Source: Alteriqipengyuania halimionae
GTDB taxonomy: Bacteria; Pseudomonadota; Alphaproteobacteria; Sphingomonadales; Sphingomonadaceae
Direction: 5' to 3'
NCBI RefSeq assembly: GCF_009827575.1
Contig: NZ_WTYR01000001.1
Location: forward strand, 2,019,001-2,083,000
DNA: 64,000 nucleotides
A program made the position numbers and the translations under genes. Under the pieces are notes generated by a model. It was not told the DNA's origin. It was given only the letters and a program-made list of their open reading frames with translations, and ran no database searches. Position 1 is the first letter of the stretch. Every line of letters starts with the position of its first letter. Positions 18,466 through 28,258 of the stretch are shown piece by piece.

Positions 18466-20592
18466 ATGATCGCACGCCTAGCCCTCGCCACCGCGCTTGT
18501 TTGCGCCGCCACCCCCATCGCCGCGCAGGAAACCGACGCCGAGGATTCGTATATCTGGCTCGAGGAAATCCAGGGCGAGCGGGCGCTGGAACAGGTCGAT
18601 GAATGGAATGCGGAAGCCGAGGCGGTGCTGACTGCGCAGCCGGAGTATCCGATCGCCAAGGCGTGGGCCAAGCAGATCCTCGACGACACCCGCCAGATCG
18701 CCATGCCCAGCGCGATCTATGGCGACATGGTCACCAATCTGTGGCGCGATGCGGACAATCCGCGCGGCATCTGGCGGATCGCCAGCCTCGAAAGCTACCG
18801 CGCAGGCAATCCCGAATGGCGCACGCTGATCGATGTCGACCAATTGGGCCGCGACGAAGGTGAGAGCTATGTCTGGCATGGCGCGAACTGCCTTGCGCCC
18901 GAATATACACGCTGCCTCGTCTCGATTAGCCCCGGCGGCACAGATGCCGACGTGGTGCGCGAATTCGATCTCACCACCGGCACCTTCGTCGAAGGCGGGT
19001 TCACCCTGCCGCAGGCCAAATCCAACGTCGCCTGGTTCGATGAGGACACGCTGTTCGTCGGCACCGACGAGGGCGAGGGATCGCTGACCGATTCAGGCTA
19101 TCCGCGTCTCGTCAAAGTGTGGAAACGCGGGACCGATTTCGCCGATGCGACCCAGATCGCAGAAGGCGAGCAGGCCGATGTCTCGATCAGCGGCTTCTCG
19201 GTGCTCGACGGGAACACGCGCTGGCGCTTCGTCAATCGCAGCCCGAGCTTCTGGACCAACGAATATTCGCTGGTGAAAGATGACGGCACGTTGGTGGGGC
19301 TGCCGTTCACCAACGACATGGTGTTCGAATCCGTTCTGGACGGGCAGGTCATCGCTCGCCTCAATTCGGTTGCGGCATCGTCTGCGGGCTGGTCCGCGCC
19401 TGCCGGGGCGCTGGTGGCATTCGATCTCAACGATATCGCGGCAGGCAAAAAGCCAACGCCCACGGTGGTGTTCCGCCCCAGCGAAAGCCAGGCGGTGGAA
19501 GGCGTTGCGACCTCCGAAACCAAGCTCTGGGTCAAGGTGCTCGACGATGTCTCGGGCAAGCTGATCGAGATCACCCCCGGCGCGCAGGGCTGGACCCAGC
19601 GCGACATCGATCTGCCGGCCAACAGCACGATCCAGATCGCGCAGACCAGCGGCAAGGGCGACACCGCCTTCGTCACGGTCGAAAGCATGCTCTCCCCTCC
19701 GACGCTCTATGCGGTGTCGAGCGACGGCACGCCCTCCGCGATCGCCAGCGAACCGGCGCAGTTCGATCCCTCGAAATTCGAAGTCGAACAGAAATTCGCG
19801 ACGTCGAAAGACGGAACCAAGGTTCCCTATTACCTCCTCCGCCCCAAGGGCGTTGCTGGACCGCTGCCCACGCTGATCCACGCCTATGGCGGTTTCCGCG
19901 CGGCGCAGACGCCCAAATATCTTACCGCCGAACCCTATCGCAGCGGTCCGCTGGGCCTCTTCTGGCTCGAAAGCGGCAATGCCTATGTCCTCGCCAATAT
20001 CCGTGGCGGCGGCGAATATGGCCCGCGCTGGCACGAGGAAGCGCTGCGTGAAAAGCGCCAGAACAGCTTCGACGATTTGCACGCCGTGGCCGACGATCTG
20101 GTGGCGCAAGACCTGACCACGCCGGGCCGGATTGCCGCCTCGGGCCGCTCGAATGGCGGCGTGCTGGTGGGCGCGGTCGCGAACCAGCGGCCGGACCTTT
20201 ACGGCGCGATCATCAGCGGCAGCCCGCTGATCGACATGCGCCGCTACAACAAGCTGCTGGCCGGCGCTTCGTGGATTGCCGAATACGGCAATCCCGACGT
20301 GCCCGAGGACTGGGCCTTCATGCGCGCATGGTCGCCCTATCAGAATATGCAGCCCGATCCCGATTATCCGGCGGTGTTCTATTATCTCTCGACGCTCGAC
20401 GACCGGGTCCATCCCGGCCATGCGCGCAAGGCTGCAGCCAAGCTCGAACAGTTCGGTCAGACCTTCTACTTCCACGAATATCGCGAAGGCGGCCACTCGG
20501 TCGGTGCCGATCACGAGGAAGATGCCAAGCGCGCGGCGATGCTGCTCGCTTTCCTCAATCGCGAGATCGGCAGCGAAAGCGAAACCGAGTAG
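18466..20592 (+). CDS. prolyl oligopeptidase family serine peptidase (S9A), secreted
   Basis: This is a 708-residue peptidase. A signal peptide (ATALVCAATPIAAQ) indicates the periplasm. The N-terminal beta-propeller region covers about 60-430, followed by an alpha/beta-hydrolase domain. The catalytic triad is readable: Ser in AASGRSNGGVLVG, Asp in LDDRVHPGHARK and His in EGGHSVGADH. The text ANIRGGGEYGPRWHE is typical of the family. It probably degrades proline-containing oligopeptides. It stands alone upstream of the DUF2254 pair. Confidence 0.93.
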   Translation: MIARLALATALVCAATPIAAQETDAEDSYIWLEEIQGERALEQVDEWNAEAEAVLTAQPEYPIAKAWAKQILDDTRQIAMPSAIYGDMVTNLWRDADNPRGIWRIASLESYRAGNPEWRTLIDVDQLGRDEGESYVWHGANCLAPEYTRCLVSISPGGTDADVVREFDLTTGTFVEGGFTLPQAKSNVAWFDEDTLFVGTDEGEGSLTDSGYPRLVKVWKRGTDFADATQIAEGEQADVSISGFSVLDGNTRWRFVNRSPSFWTNEYSLVKDDGTLVGLPFTNDMVFESVLDGQVIARLNSVAASSAGWSAPAGALVAFDLNDIAAGKKPTPTVVFRPSESQAVEGVATSETKLWVKVLDDVSGKLIEITPGAQGWTQRDIDLPANSTIQIAQTSGKGDTAFVTVESMLSPPTLYAVSSDGTPSAIASEPAQFDPSKFEVEQKFATSKDGTKVPYYLLRPKGVAGPLPTLIHAYGGFRAAQTPKYLTAEPYRSGPLGLFWLESGNAYVLANIRGGGEYGPRWHEEALREKRQNSFDDLHAVADDLVAQDLTTPGRIAASGRSNGGVLVGAVANQRPDLYGAIISGSPLIDMRRYNKLLAGASWIAEYGNPDVPEDWAFMRAWSPYQNMQPDPDYPAVFYYLSTLDDRVHPGHARKAAAKLEQFGQTFYFHEYREGGHSVGADHEEDAKRAAMLLAFLNREIGSESETE

Positions 20593-20653
20593 GCAACCCT
20601 TGAGCCTCCCGCGCGTTCATCCCCGGTAAGCGCACGCAACAGGGGAGCAACGC

Positions 20654-21958
20654 TTGGCTGGCGGGACACCGCTCAAAGGTCTGAGAGCATGGATTCTCCA
20701 CCGGTTGGTGGCGAATTACTGGTCGTTGCCCGCCGTCGCCGTGCTGGTCGCCCCGCTGGTGGCCGCGCTGGTGCTGGTCGCCGATCGCGCCGGAGCGGGC
20801 GCGTGGATGCACGAACGCGGCCTCGGCCTGCTGACATCCTCCGACACTGCCCAGGACCTCACGATCGCGATCGTCGGGGTCGATGCGGCATTTCTCACGC
20901 TCTATTGGTCGATCACGCTGATCGTGCTGACATTGGCTGCCGGCAATCTCGGCGTGCGGCTGGTCGATCGCTGGCTCCAGAAAGGCCTGGTACGGCTATC
21001 GATGGCCGGGCTGACCTTCTGCCTCGTCTTCTCGATCTTCGTCCTCGCGCGGATCGACCCGCAAAGCCCTGTGATCGACTTGCCGCATTTCGCACTCGGT
21101 ACGATGCTGGTGTTGCAACTCGTCAATATCAGCATGCTCGGCGTCGCGATCCACGATCTGGGGCGCACGATGTTCATCGATCGCTCGATCGACCATATCG
21201 GCACCGCTGCGGCGCAGGTGAGCGTGAAGCTCGAACCCCATCCGCCTTACTCGGGGGAATGGGGCTATTTCCTGCCCGCACCACGCGAAGGCTATGTCGA
21301 GGGCATCGACCTCGAACGCATCGCCGAACTGCTGGGCAGCAGCTGTGCCAGGGCGCGCCTGTGTGCGGCACCGGGCAGCCATGTCCTGCGCGGCGAGCCA
21401 ATCGCGATGTTCGAAAGCGAACCTGACAAGGTCAACGCGATCAGCAAGGCGATCCCGCTCGGCGCGTTCCGTTCGGGGGCTCAGTCTACCGTGTTCGAAA
21501 TCCGGCTGCTGGTCGAGATCGCGGCGCGCGCACTCTCACCCGGGATCAACGATTTCTACACCGCGCTCGCCTGTGCCGACCGGCTCGCCACCGCCATGGC
21601 GGGCCAGGCGGAAAACTGGATCGACGAGGGGATGATGCCCTGCTGGGTAGACGATCCGCGGTTCGAACTGCCGGGACAGGATTTCCGCGGGTTGTTCGAT
21701 GCTCCGCTCGACCAGTTCCGCCAGGCCGCCGCCGACTACCCCTCGGTCTCGATCCGCATGATCGAGAATTTCGGGCGGCTTTATGCCCTCCTCGAACGCG
21801 ACGACGCCCCTTGCGGCTTGCGCGACTATCTCAAGCAGCGGGCGCAGGAGATCTGCCAGCACGCAATGGACAATGCCGAACATGACAAGGACCGCAACGC
21901 CGTGAAAACTGCCTTTGCCCGTTTCGACGAAGCATCGCCATTGAAGGTGGCGGCATGA
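20654..21958 (+). CDS. DUF2254 membrane protein, first of a tandem pair
   Basis: It is 434 residues long. The start is TTG at 20654, with AGGGGAG 7 bases upstream. Four hydrophobic segments lie in the first 180 residues. A soluble region follows with PREGYVEGIDLERIAELLG and the family signature ARALSPGINDFYTALACADRLA. This is the DUF2254 predicted membrane protein family, of unknown function. Its stop overlaps the start of the second DUF2254 gene by 4 bp, so the two are probably made together. Confidence 0.85.
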   Translation: MAGGTPLKGLRAWILHRLVANYWSLPAVAVLVAPLVAALVLVADRAGAGAWMHERGLGLLTSSDTAQDLTIAIVGVDAAFLTLYWSITLIVLTLAAGNLGVRLVDRWLQKGLVRLSMAGLTFCLVFSIFVLARIDPQSPVIDLPHFALGTMLVLQLVNISMLGVAIHDLGRTMFIDRSIDHIGTAAAQVSVKLEPHPPYSGEWGYFLPAPREGYVEGIDLERIAELLGSSCARARLCAAPGSHVLRGEPIAMFESEPDKVNAISKAIPLGAFRSGAQSTVFEIRLLVEIAARALSPGINDFYTALACADRLATAMAGQAENWIDEGMMPCWVDDPRFELPGQDFRGLFDAPLDQFRQAAADYPSVSIRMIENFGRLYALLERDDAPCGLRDYLKQRAQEICQHAMDNAEHDKDRNAVKTAFARFDEASPLKVAA

Positions 21959-23286
21959 CCAAGCTTCGCCAGTGGTGGCAGGACATCAACGCCAGCTACT
22001 GGTTCCTGCCCGCGTTGTTCTCGGTCCTCGCGCTGTTCCTTGCACTGGGCACGATCTATCTCGACCGGATCGGATGGTCCGAACGGCTGACCGACCTGCC
22101 CCAGATCATCCCCGCGCGGCCCGAAGGGGCATCGAACATGCTGACCGTGATCGCCGGCAGCATGATCGGCACTGCGGCAACGGTGTTCTCGATCACGATC
22201 GCGGCGGTGGCCTATGCCAGCGGCAATTACGGACCACGCCTGCTGACCAATTTCATGGAGGATCGCGGCAACCAGTTCAGCCTCGCGATCTTCATCTCGA
22301 CCTTCGTCTACGCGATCACCGTGCTGCGCTCCGTCCGCGCCGAGGACGAGGCGGCCGCCAGTATAGAAGATGCGGTGGCAACGTCGCTTCCCGGCTTCGT
22401 CCCGCAATTGTCGCTGCTGGTCGCCTACGCGCTGATGGGACTATCGGTGGCCGTGCTGGTGTTCTTCCTCAACCACATCCCCGCCTCGATCCGGATCAAC
22501 ACCGTGCTCAAGGATATCGGCGCGCGGCTGATCGCCAAGGTTAAAGACCGGTTCCCCGACAAGGATAGCGGGATCGAGCCCGAGAACCGGCCCGAAGGCA
22601 TCCCGATCCGCGCCCACGGCACCGGCTATATCCAGATTATCGACTATGATGCGCTCGACCAGATCGCGGGCGACCGCGATTGCCATATCGTGATGGCGGT
22701 GCGGACCGGCGATTTCGTCCATAACGAGATGATCATCGCCTATTGGGCGGATGAGAGCGATGAGGACGCCGAAGAGGAATGCCCCGATGGCGAAGTGCGC
22801 GACTGTTTCGCGCTCGGCAGCCGCCGTACGCCGGGGCAGGACCTGCAATTCCTGATCGACGAACTGGTCGAGATCGGGCTGCGCGCGCTCTCCCCCGGGA
22901 TCAACGATCCTTTCACCGCGATCACCGCGCTACACTGGCTGGGCGCAGCCACCGCAGAGCTGGGCGGGCGGGACCTGCGCATCCGGGTGAACGGCCACGA
23001 CGATCCGCATGAGGATCGCGTCGTCACGCTCGACGACGATTTCTCGCATTACGTCCGCCGCGGCTTCGGTTCGATCCGCTCTGGCGTCGCGACCAACCGG
23101 ATCGCCGCGCTCGCCATGTTCGATGCGCTGCTCAATGCGCGCGGATCGCTCAAGAACGAGAGCCGCGAGAAAATCCTGCGCGATGAAGGCGAACTGCTGG
23201 TGCGGCAGGCCCGCGAACATCTGCTCGGCCCCGAACTGGAAACGGTCGAAGCGCGCTATGCAAGGTTCGACCACGCCTTCTCCTAG
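21955..23286 (+). CDS. DUF2254 membrane protein, second of a tandem pair
   Basis: It is 443 residues long and paralogous to its neighbour (about four N-terminal membrane segments, then RALSPGINDPFTAITALHWL). The soluble part differs: it has a GYIQIIDYDALDQIAGDRDCH module and an acidic insert near 265-275 (ESDEDAEEECPDGE). The ATGA overlap with the first copy suggests coupling, perhaps a hetero-oligomer. Function is unknown; channel-like or envelope roles are only guesses. Confidence 0.87.
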   Translation: MTKLRQWWQDINASYWFLPALFSVLALFLALGTIYLDRIGWSERLTDLPQIIPARPEGASNMLTVIAGSMIGTAATVFSITIAAVAYASGNYGPRLLTNFMEDRGNQFSLAIFISTFVYAITVLRSVRAEDEAAASIEDAVATSLPGFVPQLSLLVAYALMGLSVAVLVFFLNHIPASIRINTVLKDIGARLIAKVKDRFPDKDSGIEPENRPEGIPIRAHGTGYIQIIDYDALDQIAGDRDCHIVMAVRTGDFVHNEMIIAYWADESDEDAEEECPDGEVRDCFALGSRRTPGQDLQFLIDELVEIGLRALSPGINDPFTAITALHWLGAATAELGGRDLRIRVNGHDDPHEDRVVTLDDDFSHYVRRGFGSIRSGVATNRIAALAMFDALLNARGSLKNESREKILRDEGELLVRQAREHLLGPELETVEARYARFDHAFS

Positions 23287-24254
23287 GGTGAGCGATCCTC
23301 GTCGTCCTCATCGGACACGACTTCATCGACGATCCGCGCCGGATCGGCGGCCTTGCTCGAACGGGCGAGCAATAACGCGCCGCCCACCAAGGCCATGCCC
23401 AGCGCATCGACCGGCATGATCGCTTCGCCGAAAGCGAACCAGCCGATGGCCGCCGCGATCGCGGGCTGGGTCAGCAGCGCCATCCCGATCACCAGTGGCG
23501 GGAAGAACCGGAGCGCGTATACCAGACACCCCTGCCCGATCACCTGGCTCGACAGCGCGAGCCCGATATTGGGCCACCAATCGTCCGGCCACACCGGCTC
23601 TCCCAAAGCCAGCGCGATGGCGAGCAGGATCGGCGCGCCGGCGAGGCTCACGATGGTGAGCAGCATCCAGTTCCCCGCTGCGGCCCGCGCGCGTTGGAGG
23701 AACAGGATGTAGAAGGTGTAGAACAACCCGGCGAGGATGCAGAACAGGTCCCCTGTCAAATAGCGCGGATCGATCTCGAGACTTCGCCCCAGCAGGATCG
23801 CGGCACCGCCGAGCGCCGCGACCACCGCCGCGCATTCCTTGGCGCTCGGCCAGCGTTTCAGCAGGATCAGGCCCCAGGCCATGATCAGGATGCTGCCCGA
23901 ATTGCCGAACAGCGTCGCATTGCCGAGCCGGGTGCGCTCGATCCCGACATGCCAGCTCGCCAGATCGAGCGCGAAGAACACGCCCGCGGCGGCCACCAGC
24001 CACACGATCGCACGGCTCGGCAATGGTTCTCCGCTGCGCTCTCGCCAGGCGAGCAGCGCAAGGAAAGGGAGGGCGATCAGCAACCGCCAGAACCCGGCGG
24101 CGACCGGTCCGCTGTCGGCCATGCGCACGAACCACGGCCCCGCAGCGAGCGTCGCATTGCCGATCAGCAGGACCGCGAAGGCGAGGCTGGTCGATGAGGA
24201 GGCAGCCACGCTCTCCTGCGATCCCGCCCTTGTCTGCTGCGTTGCATTGACCAT
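23283..24254 (-). CDS. EamA/DMT-family transporter
   Basis: This is a ten-helix drug/metabolite transporter of 323 residues made of two EamA repeats (first repeat AGFWRLLIALPFLALLAW, second repeat ending near PVDALGMALVGGALLLARS). The start is ATG 24254, with GGGAG 5 bases upstream; an upstream in-frame start at 24308 lacks support. The gene is convergent with the DUF2254 pair (4-bp overlap) and divergent from the Old Yellow Enzyme gene. The substrate is unknown. Confidence 0.88.
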   Translation of the reverse strand: MVNATQQTRAGSQESVAASSSTSLAFAVLLIGNATLAAGPWFVRMADSGPVAAGFWRLLIALPFLALLAWRERSGEPLPSRAIVWLVAAAGVFFALDLASWHVGIERTRLGNATLFGNSGSILIMAWGLILLKRWPSAKECAAVVAALGGAAILLGRSLEIDPRYLTGDLFCILAGLFYTFYILFLQRARAAAGNWMLLTIVSLAGAPILLAIALALGEPVWPDDWWPNIGLALSSQVIGQGCLVYALRFFPPLVIGMALLTQPAIAAAIGWFAFGEAIMPVDALGMALVGGALLLARSSKAADPARIVDEVVSDEDDEDRSP

Positions 24255-24310
24255 CTCGCTCCCGTAGCCGAGCACCAAGCGAAGCCAAGTCACAAAAGGA
24301 CCCGCCACTC

Positions 24311-25411
24311 GTGAACGACAGTCTTTTCCAGCCGATCAAGCTCGGGGCGATCGAGATCCCCAACCGCATCCTCATGGCCCCGCTGACACGTGGTCGCGCG
24401 ACCCTGCCCGGCTCGGTCCCGAACGAGATGATGGCGACCTATTACCGCCAGCGCGCAGGCGCGGGCCTGATCCTGTCCGAAGCGACCGGTATTACCCGCG
24501 AAGGCCTCGGCTGGCCCGCCGCGCCCGGCATCTGGAGCGAAGAGCAGGTCGAAGGCTGGAAGATGGTGACCGACGCCGTTCACGATGCAGGCGGTCGGAT
24601 CGCACTGCAGATGTGGCATATGGGCCGCCTGGTCCATCCCGATTTCCTCGGCGGCGAACCGCCGGTTTCGGCCTCGGCCACTTGCGCGCCCGGCCATGCC
24701 CACACGCCCACCGGCCGGCAGGATTACCAGCCCGCCCGCGCGCTCGGTACCGACGAGGTCGCGCGCGTGGTCGCCGATTATGCCAAGGCCGCGGCAAACG
24801 CGATGGAAGCCGGGTTCGACGGCGTGCAACTCCACGGCGCGAATGGCTATCTGGTCGACCAGTTCCTGCGCCGCTCGACCAATCTGCGCGATGACAAATA
24901 TGGCGGCTCGACCGAAAACCGCACCCACTTCCTGCGCGAAGTGCTGGGCGCGCTGATCGGCGAGATCGGTGCCGACCGGGTCGGCCTGCGCCTCTCGCCC
25001 AATGGCGAAACGCAAGGCTGCGACGATTTGAGCCCGGCCGACACGTTCGGTGCCGCGGCGGGCGTCGCCGAAGAGCTGGGCATCGCTTATCTCGAATTGC
25101 GCCAGCCCGGCGTCGATGGCACCTTCGGCCAAACCGGGGTCCCCAAGCAGGGCCCAATGATCCGCGACATCTTCACCGGCCCGCTGATCTTCAACAGCGA
25201 TTATGCAGGCAAAGATGCCGATCGCGACGTGCGGCTGGGTCGCTGCGACGCGATCAGTTTCGGCCGCCCCTATATCTCCAATCCCGATCTCGATGTGCGG
25301 CTGGAGAAGGGCGCCGATCTGGCCGAGAACGTCAACGTGCCGCAAAGCTGGTATCTGCCCGGCCCCGCAGGCTATATCGATTACCCCACGCTCAACGAAG
25401 AGGCCGCCTGA
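24311..25411 (+). CDS. Old Yellow Enzyme family alkene reductase (NemA-like)
   Basis: This FMN enzyme reduces activated C=C bonds with NAD(P)H. It has 366 residues and a GTG start. Signatures are NRILMAPLTRGRA near the N-terminus, ALQMWHMGRLVHP, VQLHGANGYLVDQFLRRSTN with the substrate-binding His and Asn, KYGGSTENR and the C-terminal FGRPYISNPDL. The stop overlaps the start of the CitE-like gene by one base, so they form an operon. Natural substrates may be unsaturated carbonyls or nitro compounds. Confidence 0.93.
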   Translation: MNDSLFQPIKLGAIEIPNRILMAPLTRGRATLPGSVPNEMMATYYRQRAGAGLILSEATGITREGLGWPAAPGIWSEEQVEGWKMVTDAVHDAGGRIALQMWHMGRLVHPDFLGGEPPVSASATCAPGHAHTPTGRQDYQPARALGTDEVARVVADYAKAAANAMEAGFDGVQLHGANGYLVDQFLRRSTNLRDDKYGGSTENRTHFLREVLGALIGEIGADRVGLRLSPNGETQGCDDLSPADTFGAAAGVAEELGIAYLELRQPGVDGTFGQTGVPKQGPMIRDIFTGPLIFNSDYAGKDADRDVRLGRCDAISFGRPYISNPDLDVRLEKGADLAENVNVPQSWYLPGPAGYIDYPTLNEEAA

Positions 25412-26298
25412 TGAAACAGCACCGCTCCTGGATGTTCGTCCCCGCCGACAGCGAGAAGAAGCTGGGCAAGGCGATGGATCTGGGGGCCGATGTCATCATC
25501 GTCGACCTCGAGGATTCGGTCGCGCCGCAAAACAAGGCGATGGGTCGCCAGATGGCGCGCGACTGGCTCGAACGCACCCACGCCCAGGCCGAAGCCCCCG
25601 AGGCGCCGCAACGCTGGATCCGCATCAACGCGCTCGACACCCAGTGGTGGGCCGAGGATCTGCGCGCGGTCATGCCGGGGGCGCCTGCCGGTATCGTGCT
25701 GCCCAAGGCGCTCGGGCCCGACAGCATCAGCCAGGTTGCGGGTGAGCTTTACCAGCTCGAACAGGCGGGCAGTGCGCAGAAGGGCACCACGCGCATCCTC
25801 CCGCTGGTGACCGAGACGCCGCAGGCCGCGCTCGGCATTCCGCAATATGCGAGCGCGCAATTGCCGCGCCTGGGCGGGCTGACCTGGGGTGCGGAAGACC
25901 TCTCCGCCGCGATCGGCGCGTCGCGCAAGCGCGATGCCGACGGCAACTGGACCGACGCGTTCCGCATGGTCCGCTCACAAATGCTGCTTGCCGCGCATGC
26001 GCTGAAAATCCCGGCGATCGACACGCTGTGGGACAATTTCTCCGATCTCGAAGGCCTGGAAAACGCGGCCCGCAACGCCCGCGCCGATGGCTTCGCCGGA
26101 ATGCTCGCGATCCATCCCAAGCAGGTCGAAGTGATCAACCGCGCCTTCACGCCGAGCGAGGAAGAAGTCGAGGACGCGCGCCGTATCGTCGCCGCCTTCG
26201 CCAGCCAGCCGGGTGTCGGCACGCTGTCGCTCGACGGCAAGATGCTCGACCAGCCGCATTTGCAGCTGGCGCGGCGCATTCTCGGGATGGACAGCTAG
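25411..26298 (+). CDS. HpcH/HpaI aldolase / citrate lyase beta-like (CitE) protein
   Basis: It is 295 residues long. The N-terminus RSWMFVPADSEKKLGKA and VIIVDLEDSVAP match the CitE/malyl-CoA lyase fold. The later text LTWGAEDLSAAIGASRKRD and GMLAIHPKQVEVIN carry the conserved acidic metal and acyl-CoA residues. CitE-like proteins outside a citrate lyase operon usually act on malyl-CoA or methylmalyl-CoA type substrates; which one is unresolved. It is the second gene of the operon with the Old Yellow Enzyme. Confidence 0.88.
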   Translation: MKQHRSWMFVPADSEKKLGKAMDLGADVIIVDLEDSVAPQNKAMGRQMARDWLERTHAQAEAPEAPQRWIRINALDTQWWAEDLRAVMPGAPAGIVLPKALGPDSISQVAGELYQLEQAGSAQKGTTRILPLVTETPQAALGIPQYASAQLPRLGGLTWGAEDLSAAIGASRKRDADGNWTDAFRMVRSQMLLAAHALKIPAIDTLWDNFSDLEGLENAARNARADGFAGMLAIHPKQVEVINRAFTPSEEEVEDARRIVAAFASQPGVGTLSLDGKMLDQPHLQLARRILGMDS

Positions 26299-26324
26299 AC
26301 CGGAATAATTTTCCGGGCGAAGCC

Positions 26325-26717
26325 TCAGTTGTCGTCGGTCTTCTTCGGCAGGACCGAGACCGGCGGCGGCGGCGCTTCGCTGGGGGCTGCCTTCGGCGCG
26401 GCTTTGGGCTGAGCTTGCGCCTTCGGCTGTGGTTGGGCCGATGGTTCCGGCGCGGGGGCGGCAGGCGCCGGCGCAGCGGGCGCGTCGCCACCGACATCGT
26501 CCGCCTCGACAGCATCATCGTCGCTTCCCGTATCCGGAACACTTTCCCCGGTCGGATCGGACGGCGCTTCGCTGCGCAGCTGGTCGAGCGCGATCATGTC
26601 GTCGCTGATCGAGCCGGGCAGGACCTCGCCTGAGGCCGTGCCTTCCGCAACCTCGGTATCCTTCTCTCCGCAAGCGGCAAGCGCGAGCGCCAGCAGTGGC
26701 AGGGCGTAGCGGATCAT
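26325..26717 (-). CDS. proline/alanine-rich lipoprotein of unknown function
   Basis: This small secreted protein of 130 residues starts with a lipobox signal (LALALAAC, Cys16). An acidic region follows, and the C-terminal half is low complexity and rich in Pro, Ala and Lys ([20 protein letters not shown]), which may span part of the periplasm. The start ATG at 26717 overlaps the lipB stop by 4 bp. I do not recognise a domain. The low complexity could also be a signature of rapid drift. Confidence 0.72.
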   Translation of the reverse strand: MIRYALPLLALALAACGEKDTEVAEGTASGEVLPGSISDDMIALDQLRSEAPSDPTGESVPDTGSDDDAVEADDVGGDAPAAPAPAAPAPEPSAQPQPKAQAQPKAAPKAAPSEAPPPPVSVLPKKTDDN

Positions 26718-27394
26718 GCGTTCACTCCGGTTTGCGTCGGCGGGCACGGCTTGCCCAGCGCGGCGAGGAATTCGTCGGCATGGCGCAGCAGCGCCGCGTC
26801 CCATTCCTCTGCCGAAACGCTTTTGCCAAGCCGGGCGAGGCTCGTCACGCCATATTCTTCAATCCCGCACGGGACGATGCCGGTGAAATGCGACAGGTCC
26901 GGATCGAGATTGACCGAAAAGCCGTGCATCGTGACCCAGCGTCGCACCCGCACGCCGATCGCGCCGATCTTGGCTTCGGCCCCGTCAACGTCGCGCGTCC
27001 AGATTCCGATCCGCCCCTCGGCGCGCCAGCTCTCGACTCCGAAATCGGCCAGCGTCGCGATCACCCAGCCTTCGAGCGCGTGGACAAAGCCGCGCACATC
27101 GCGCGCGCGCCTGGTGAGGTCGAGCAGGACATAGCCGATCCGCTGCCCCGGTCCGTGATAGGTGTAGCGCCCGCCCCGTCCAGCGGTCACGACTTCGAAG
27201 CGCGGATCGAGCAATTCATCCTCCGCCGCGCTGGTTCCGGCGGTGTAGACCGGCGGGTGCTCGAGCAGCCAGACGAGTTCGCGCGCGCCCTCCTCGCGGA
27301 TCGCCGCATTGCGCGCGGTCATCTCGGCCAGCGCCGCGCGATAGGGGACGGGCTGCCGCTCGGCGAGCCATTCAATATCGGCATTCTCTTCCAT
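26714..27394 (-). CDS. lipB: lipoyl(octanoyl) transferase LipB
   Basis: It transfers octanoyl from acyl carrier protein to the lipoyl domains of 2-oxoacid dehydrogenases. The 226 residues carry [18 protein letters not shown], the lysine motif [20 protein letters not shown] and the catalytic Cys in [17 protein letters not shown]. It is full length. The downstream lipoprotein is translationally overlapped, probably without functional meaning. Confidence 0.96.
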   Translation of the reverse strand: MEENADIEWLAERQPVPYRAALAEMTARNAAIREEGARELVWLLEHPPVYTAGTSAAEDELLDPRFEVVTAGRGGRYTYHGPGQRIGYVLLDLTRRARDVRGFVHALEGWVIATLADFGVESWRAEGRIGIWTRDVDGAEAKIGAIGVRVRRWVTMHGFSVNLDPDLSHFTGIVPCGIEEYGVTSLARLGKSVSAEEWDAALLRHADEFLAALGKPCPPTQTGVNA

Positions 27395-27451
27395 CGCCGA
27401 TTGCGTGGCGCGGCTCTAACCGCTTATCAAGGGGCAAACGGAAGGAAGTGC

Positions 27452-28255
27452 ATGAAACTCGATCTCGACAAGGCATGGCAGGCGGGCGTCCGCTTCGTGC
27501 GCAACAATGCCAGCCTGCTGATGGTGATCGGCGGGCTCACCTTCTTCCTGCCCTCGGCGATCTTCGGGGTTCTCTACCAGCCGCCTGAAATACCGGATGG
27601 CGCGACCCTCGAACAACAGCTCGACATCATCGGTGAGTTCTGGCGCGAGACCTGGTGGGTGAACCTGATCGCGCTGATCCTTTCGACGCTCGGATCGCTG
27701 TCGATCTATCGGCTAGCCGCCTCGCGCGACGACCGGACGGTGAGCGGGGCGCTTCACGATGCGCTGAGAGGGTTTTTTCCGATGGTAGCAGCCTCGCTTC
27801 TGGTCGGCCTGCCGATCGGTCTGCTGTTCGGACTCATTTTCGGCATAGGGGGCTTGGCCATATTGCTGGTCCTGTTCGCCATCCCGTTCGCGATCTGGCT
27901 GTCGATGCGCATGATGCTCGCCGGGCCGGTTTTGATGGCGGAAGGCGATCTCAATCCGGTTCGTGCACTGAAGCGCTCGTTTGCGATCACCAAGGGCAAC
28001 AGCCTCAGGATTTTCTTCTTTATCATCCTGATCGCCATCGGGGCGATGATCGCGCTGGCCGTTGTCGGCAGCATCCTGGGATTGATTTTCATCGCGATCG
28101 CGGGCGCGGATATCGGTCAGAACCTCACGACCATCGTCGTCGCGGTGCTCGAAAGCGCCGTGACCGTGGTGGTGATCGCCTGCGTCGCGATGATCTACCG
28201 CCAGCTTGCCGCGCCGAAGGCGAGCGCCGCGGGCGTGCCCAAATCGGGCGAGTAA
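27452..28255 (+). CDS. multi-pass membrane protein of unknown function
   Basis: It is 267 residues long. The start ATG at 27452 is preceded by GAAGGAAG. About six hydrophobic segments are visible, among them LLMVIGGLTFFLPSAIFGVL near 23, a pair near 110-150, and two near 190-240. The text GPVLMAEGDLNPVRALKRSFAITKGN resembles the inter-repeat region of glycerophosphodiester phosphodiesterase membrane-domain-like proteins, without a catalytic domain. It is convergent with the methyltransferase gene. Function is unknown. Confidence 0.75.
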   Translation: MKLDLDKAWQAGVRFVRNNASLLMVIGGLTFFLPSAIFGVLYQPPEIPDGATLEQQLDIIGEFWRETWWVNLIALILSTLGSLSIYRLAASRDDRTVSGALHDALRGFFPMVAASLLVGLPIGLLFGLIFGIGGLAILLVLFAIPFAIWLSMRMMLAGPVLMAEGDLNPVRALKRSFAITKGNSLRIFFFIILIAIGAMIALAVVGSILGLIFIAIAGADIGQNLTTIVVAVLESAVTVVVIACVAMIYRQLAAPKASAAGVPKSGE

Positions 28256-28258
28256 GGC

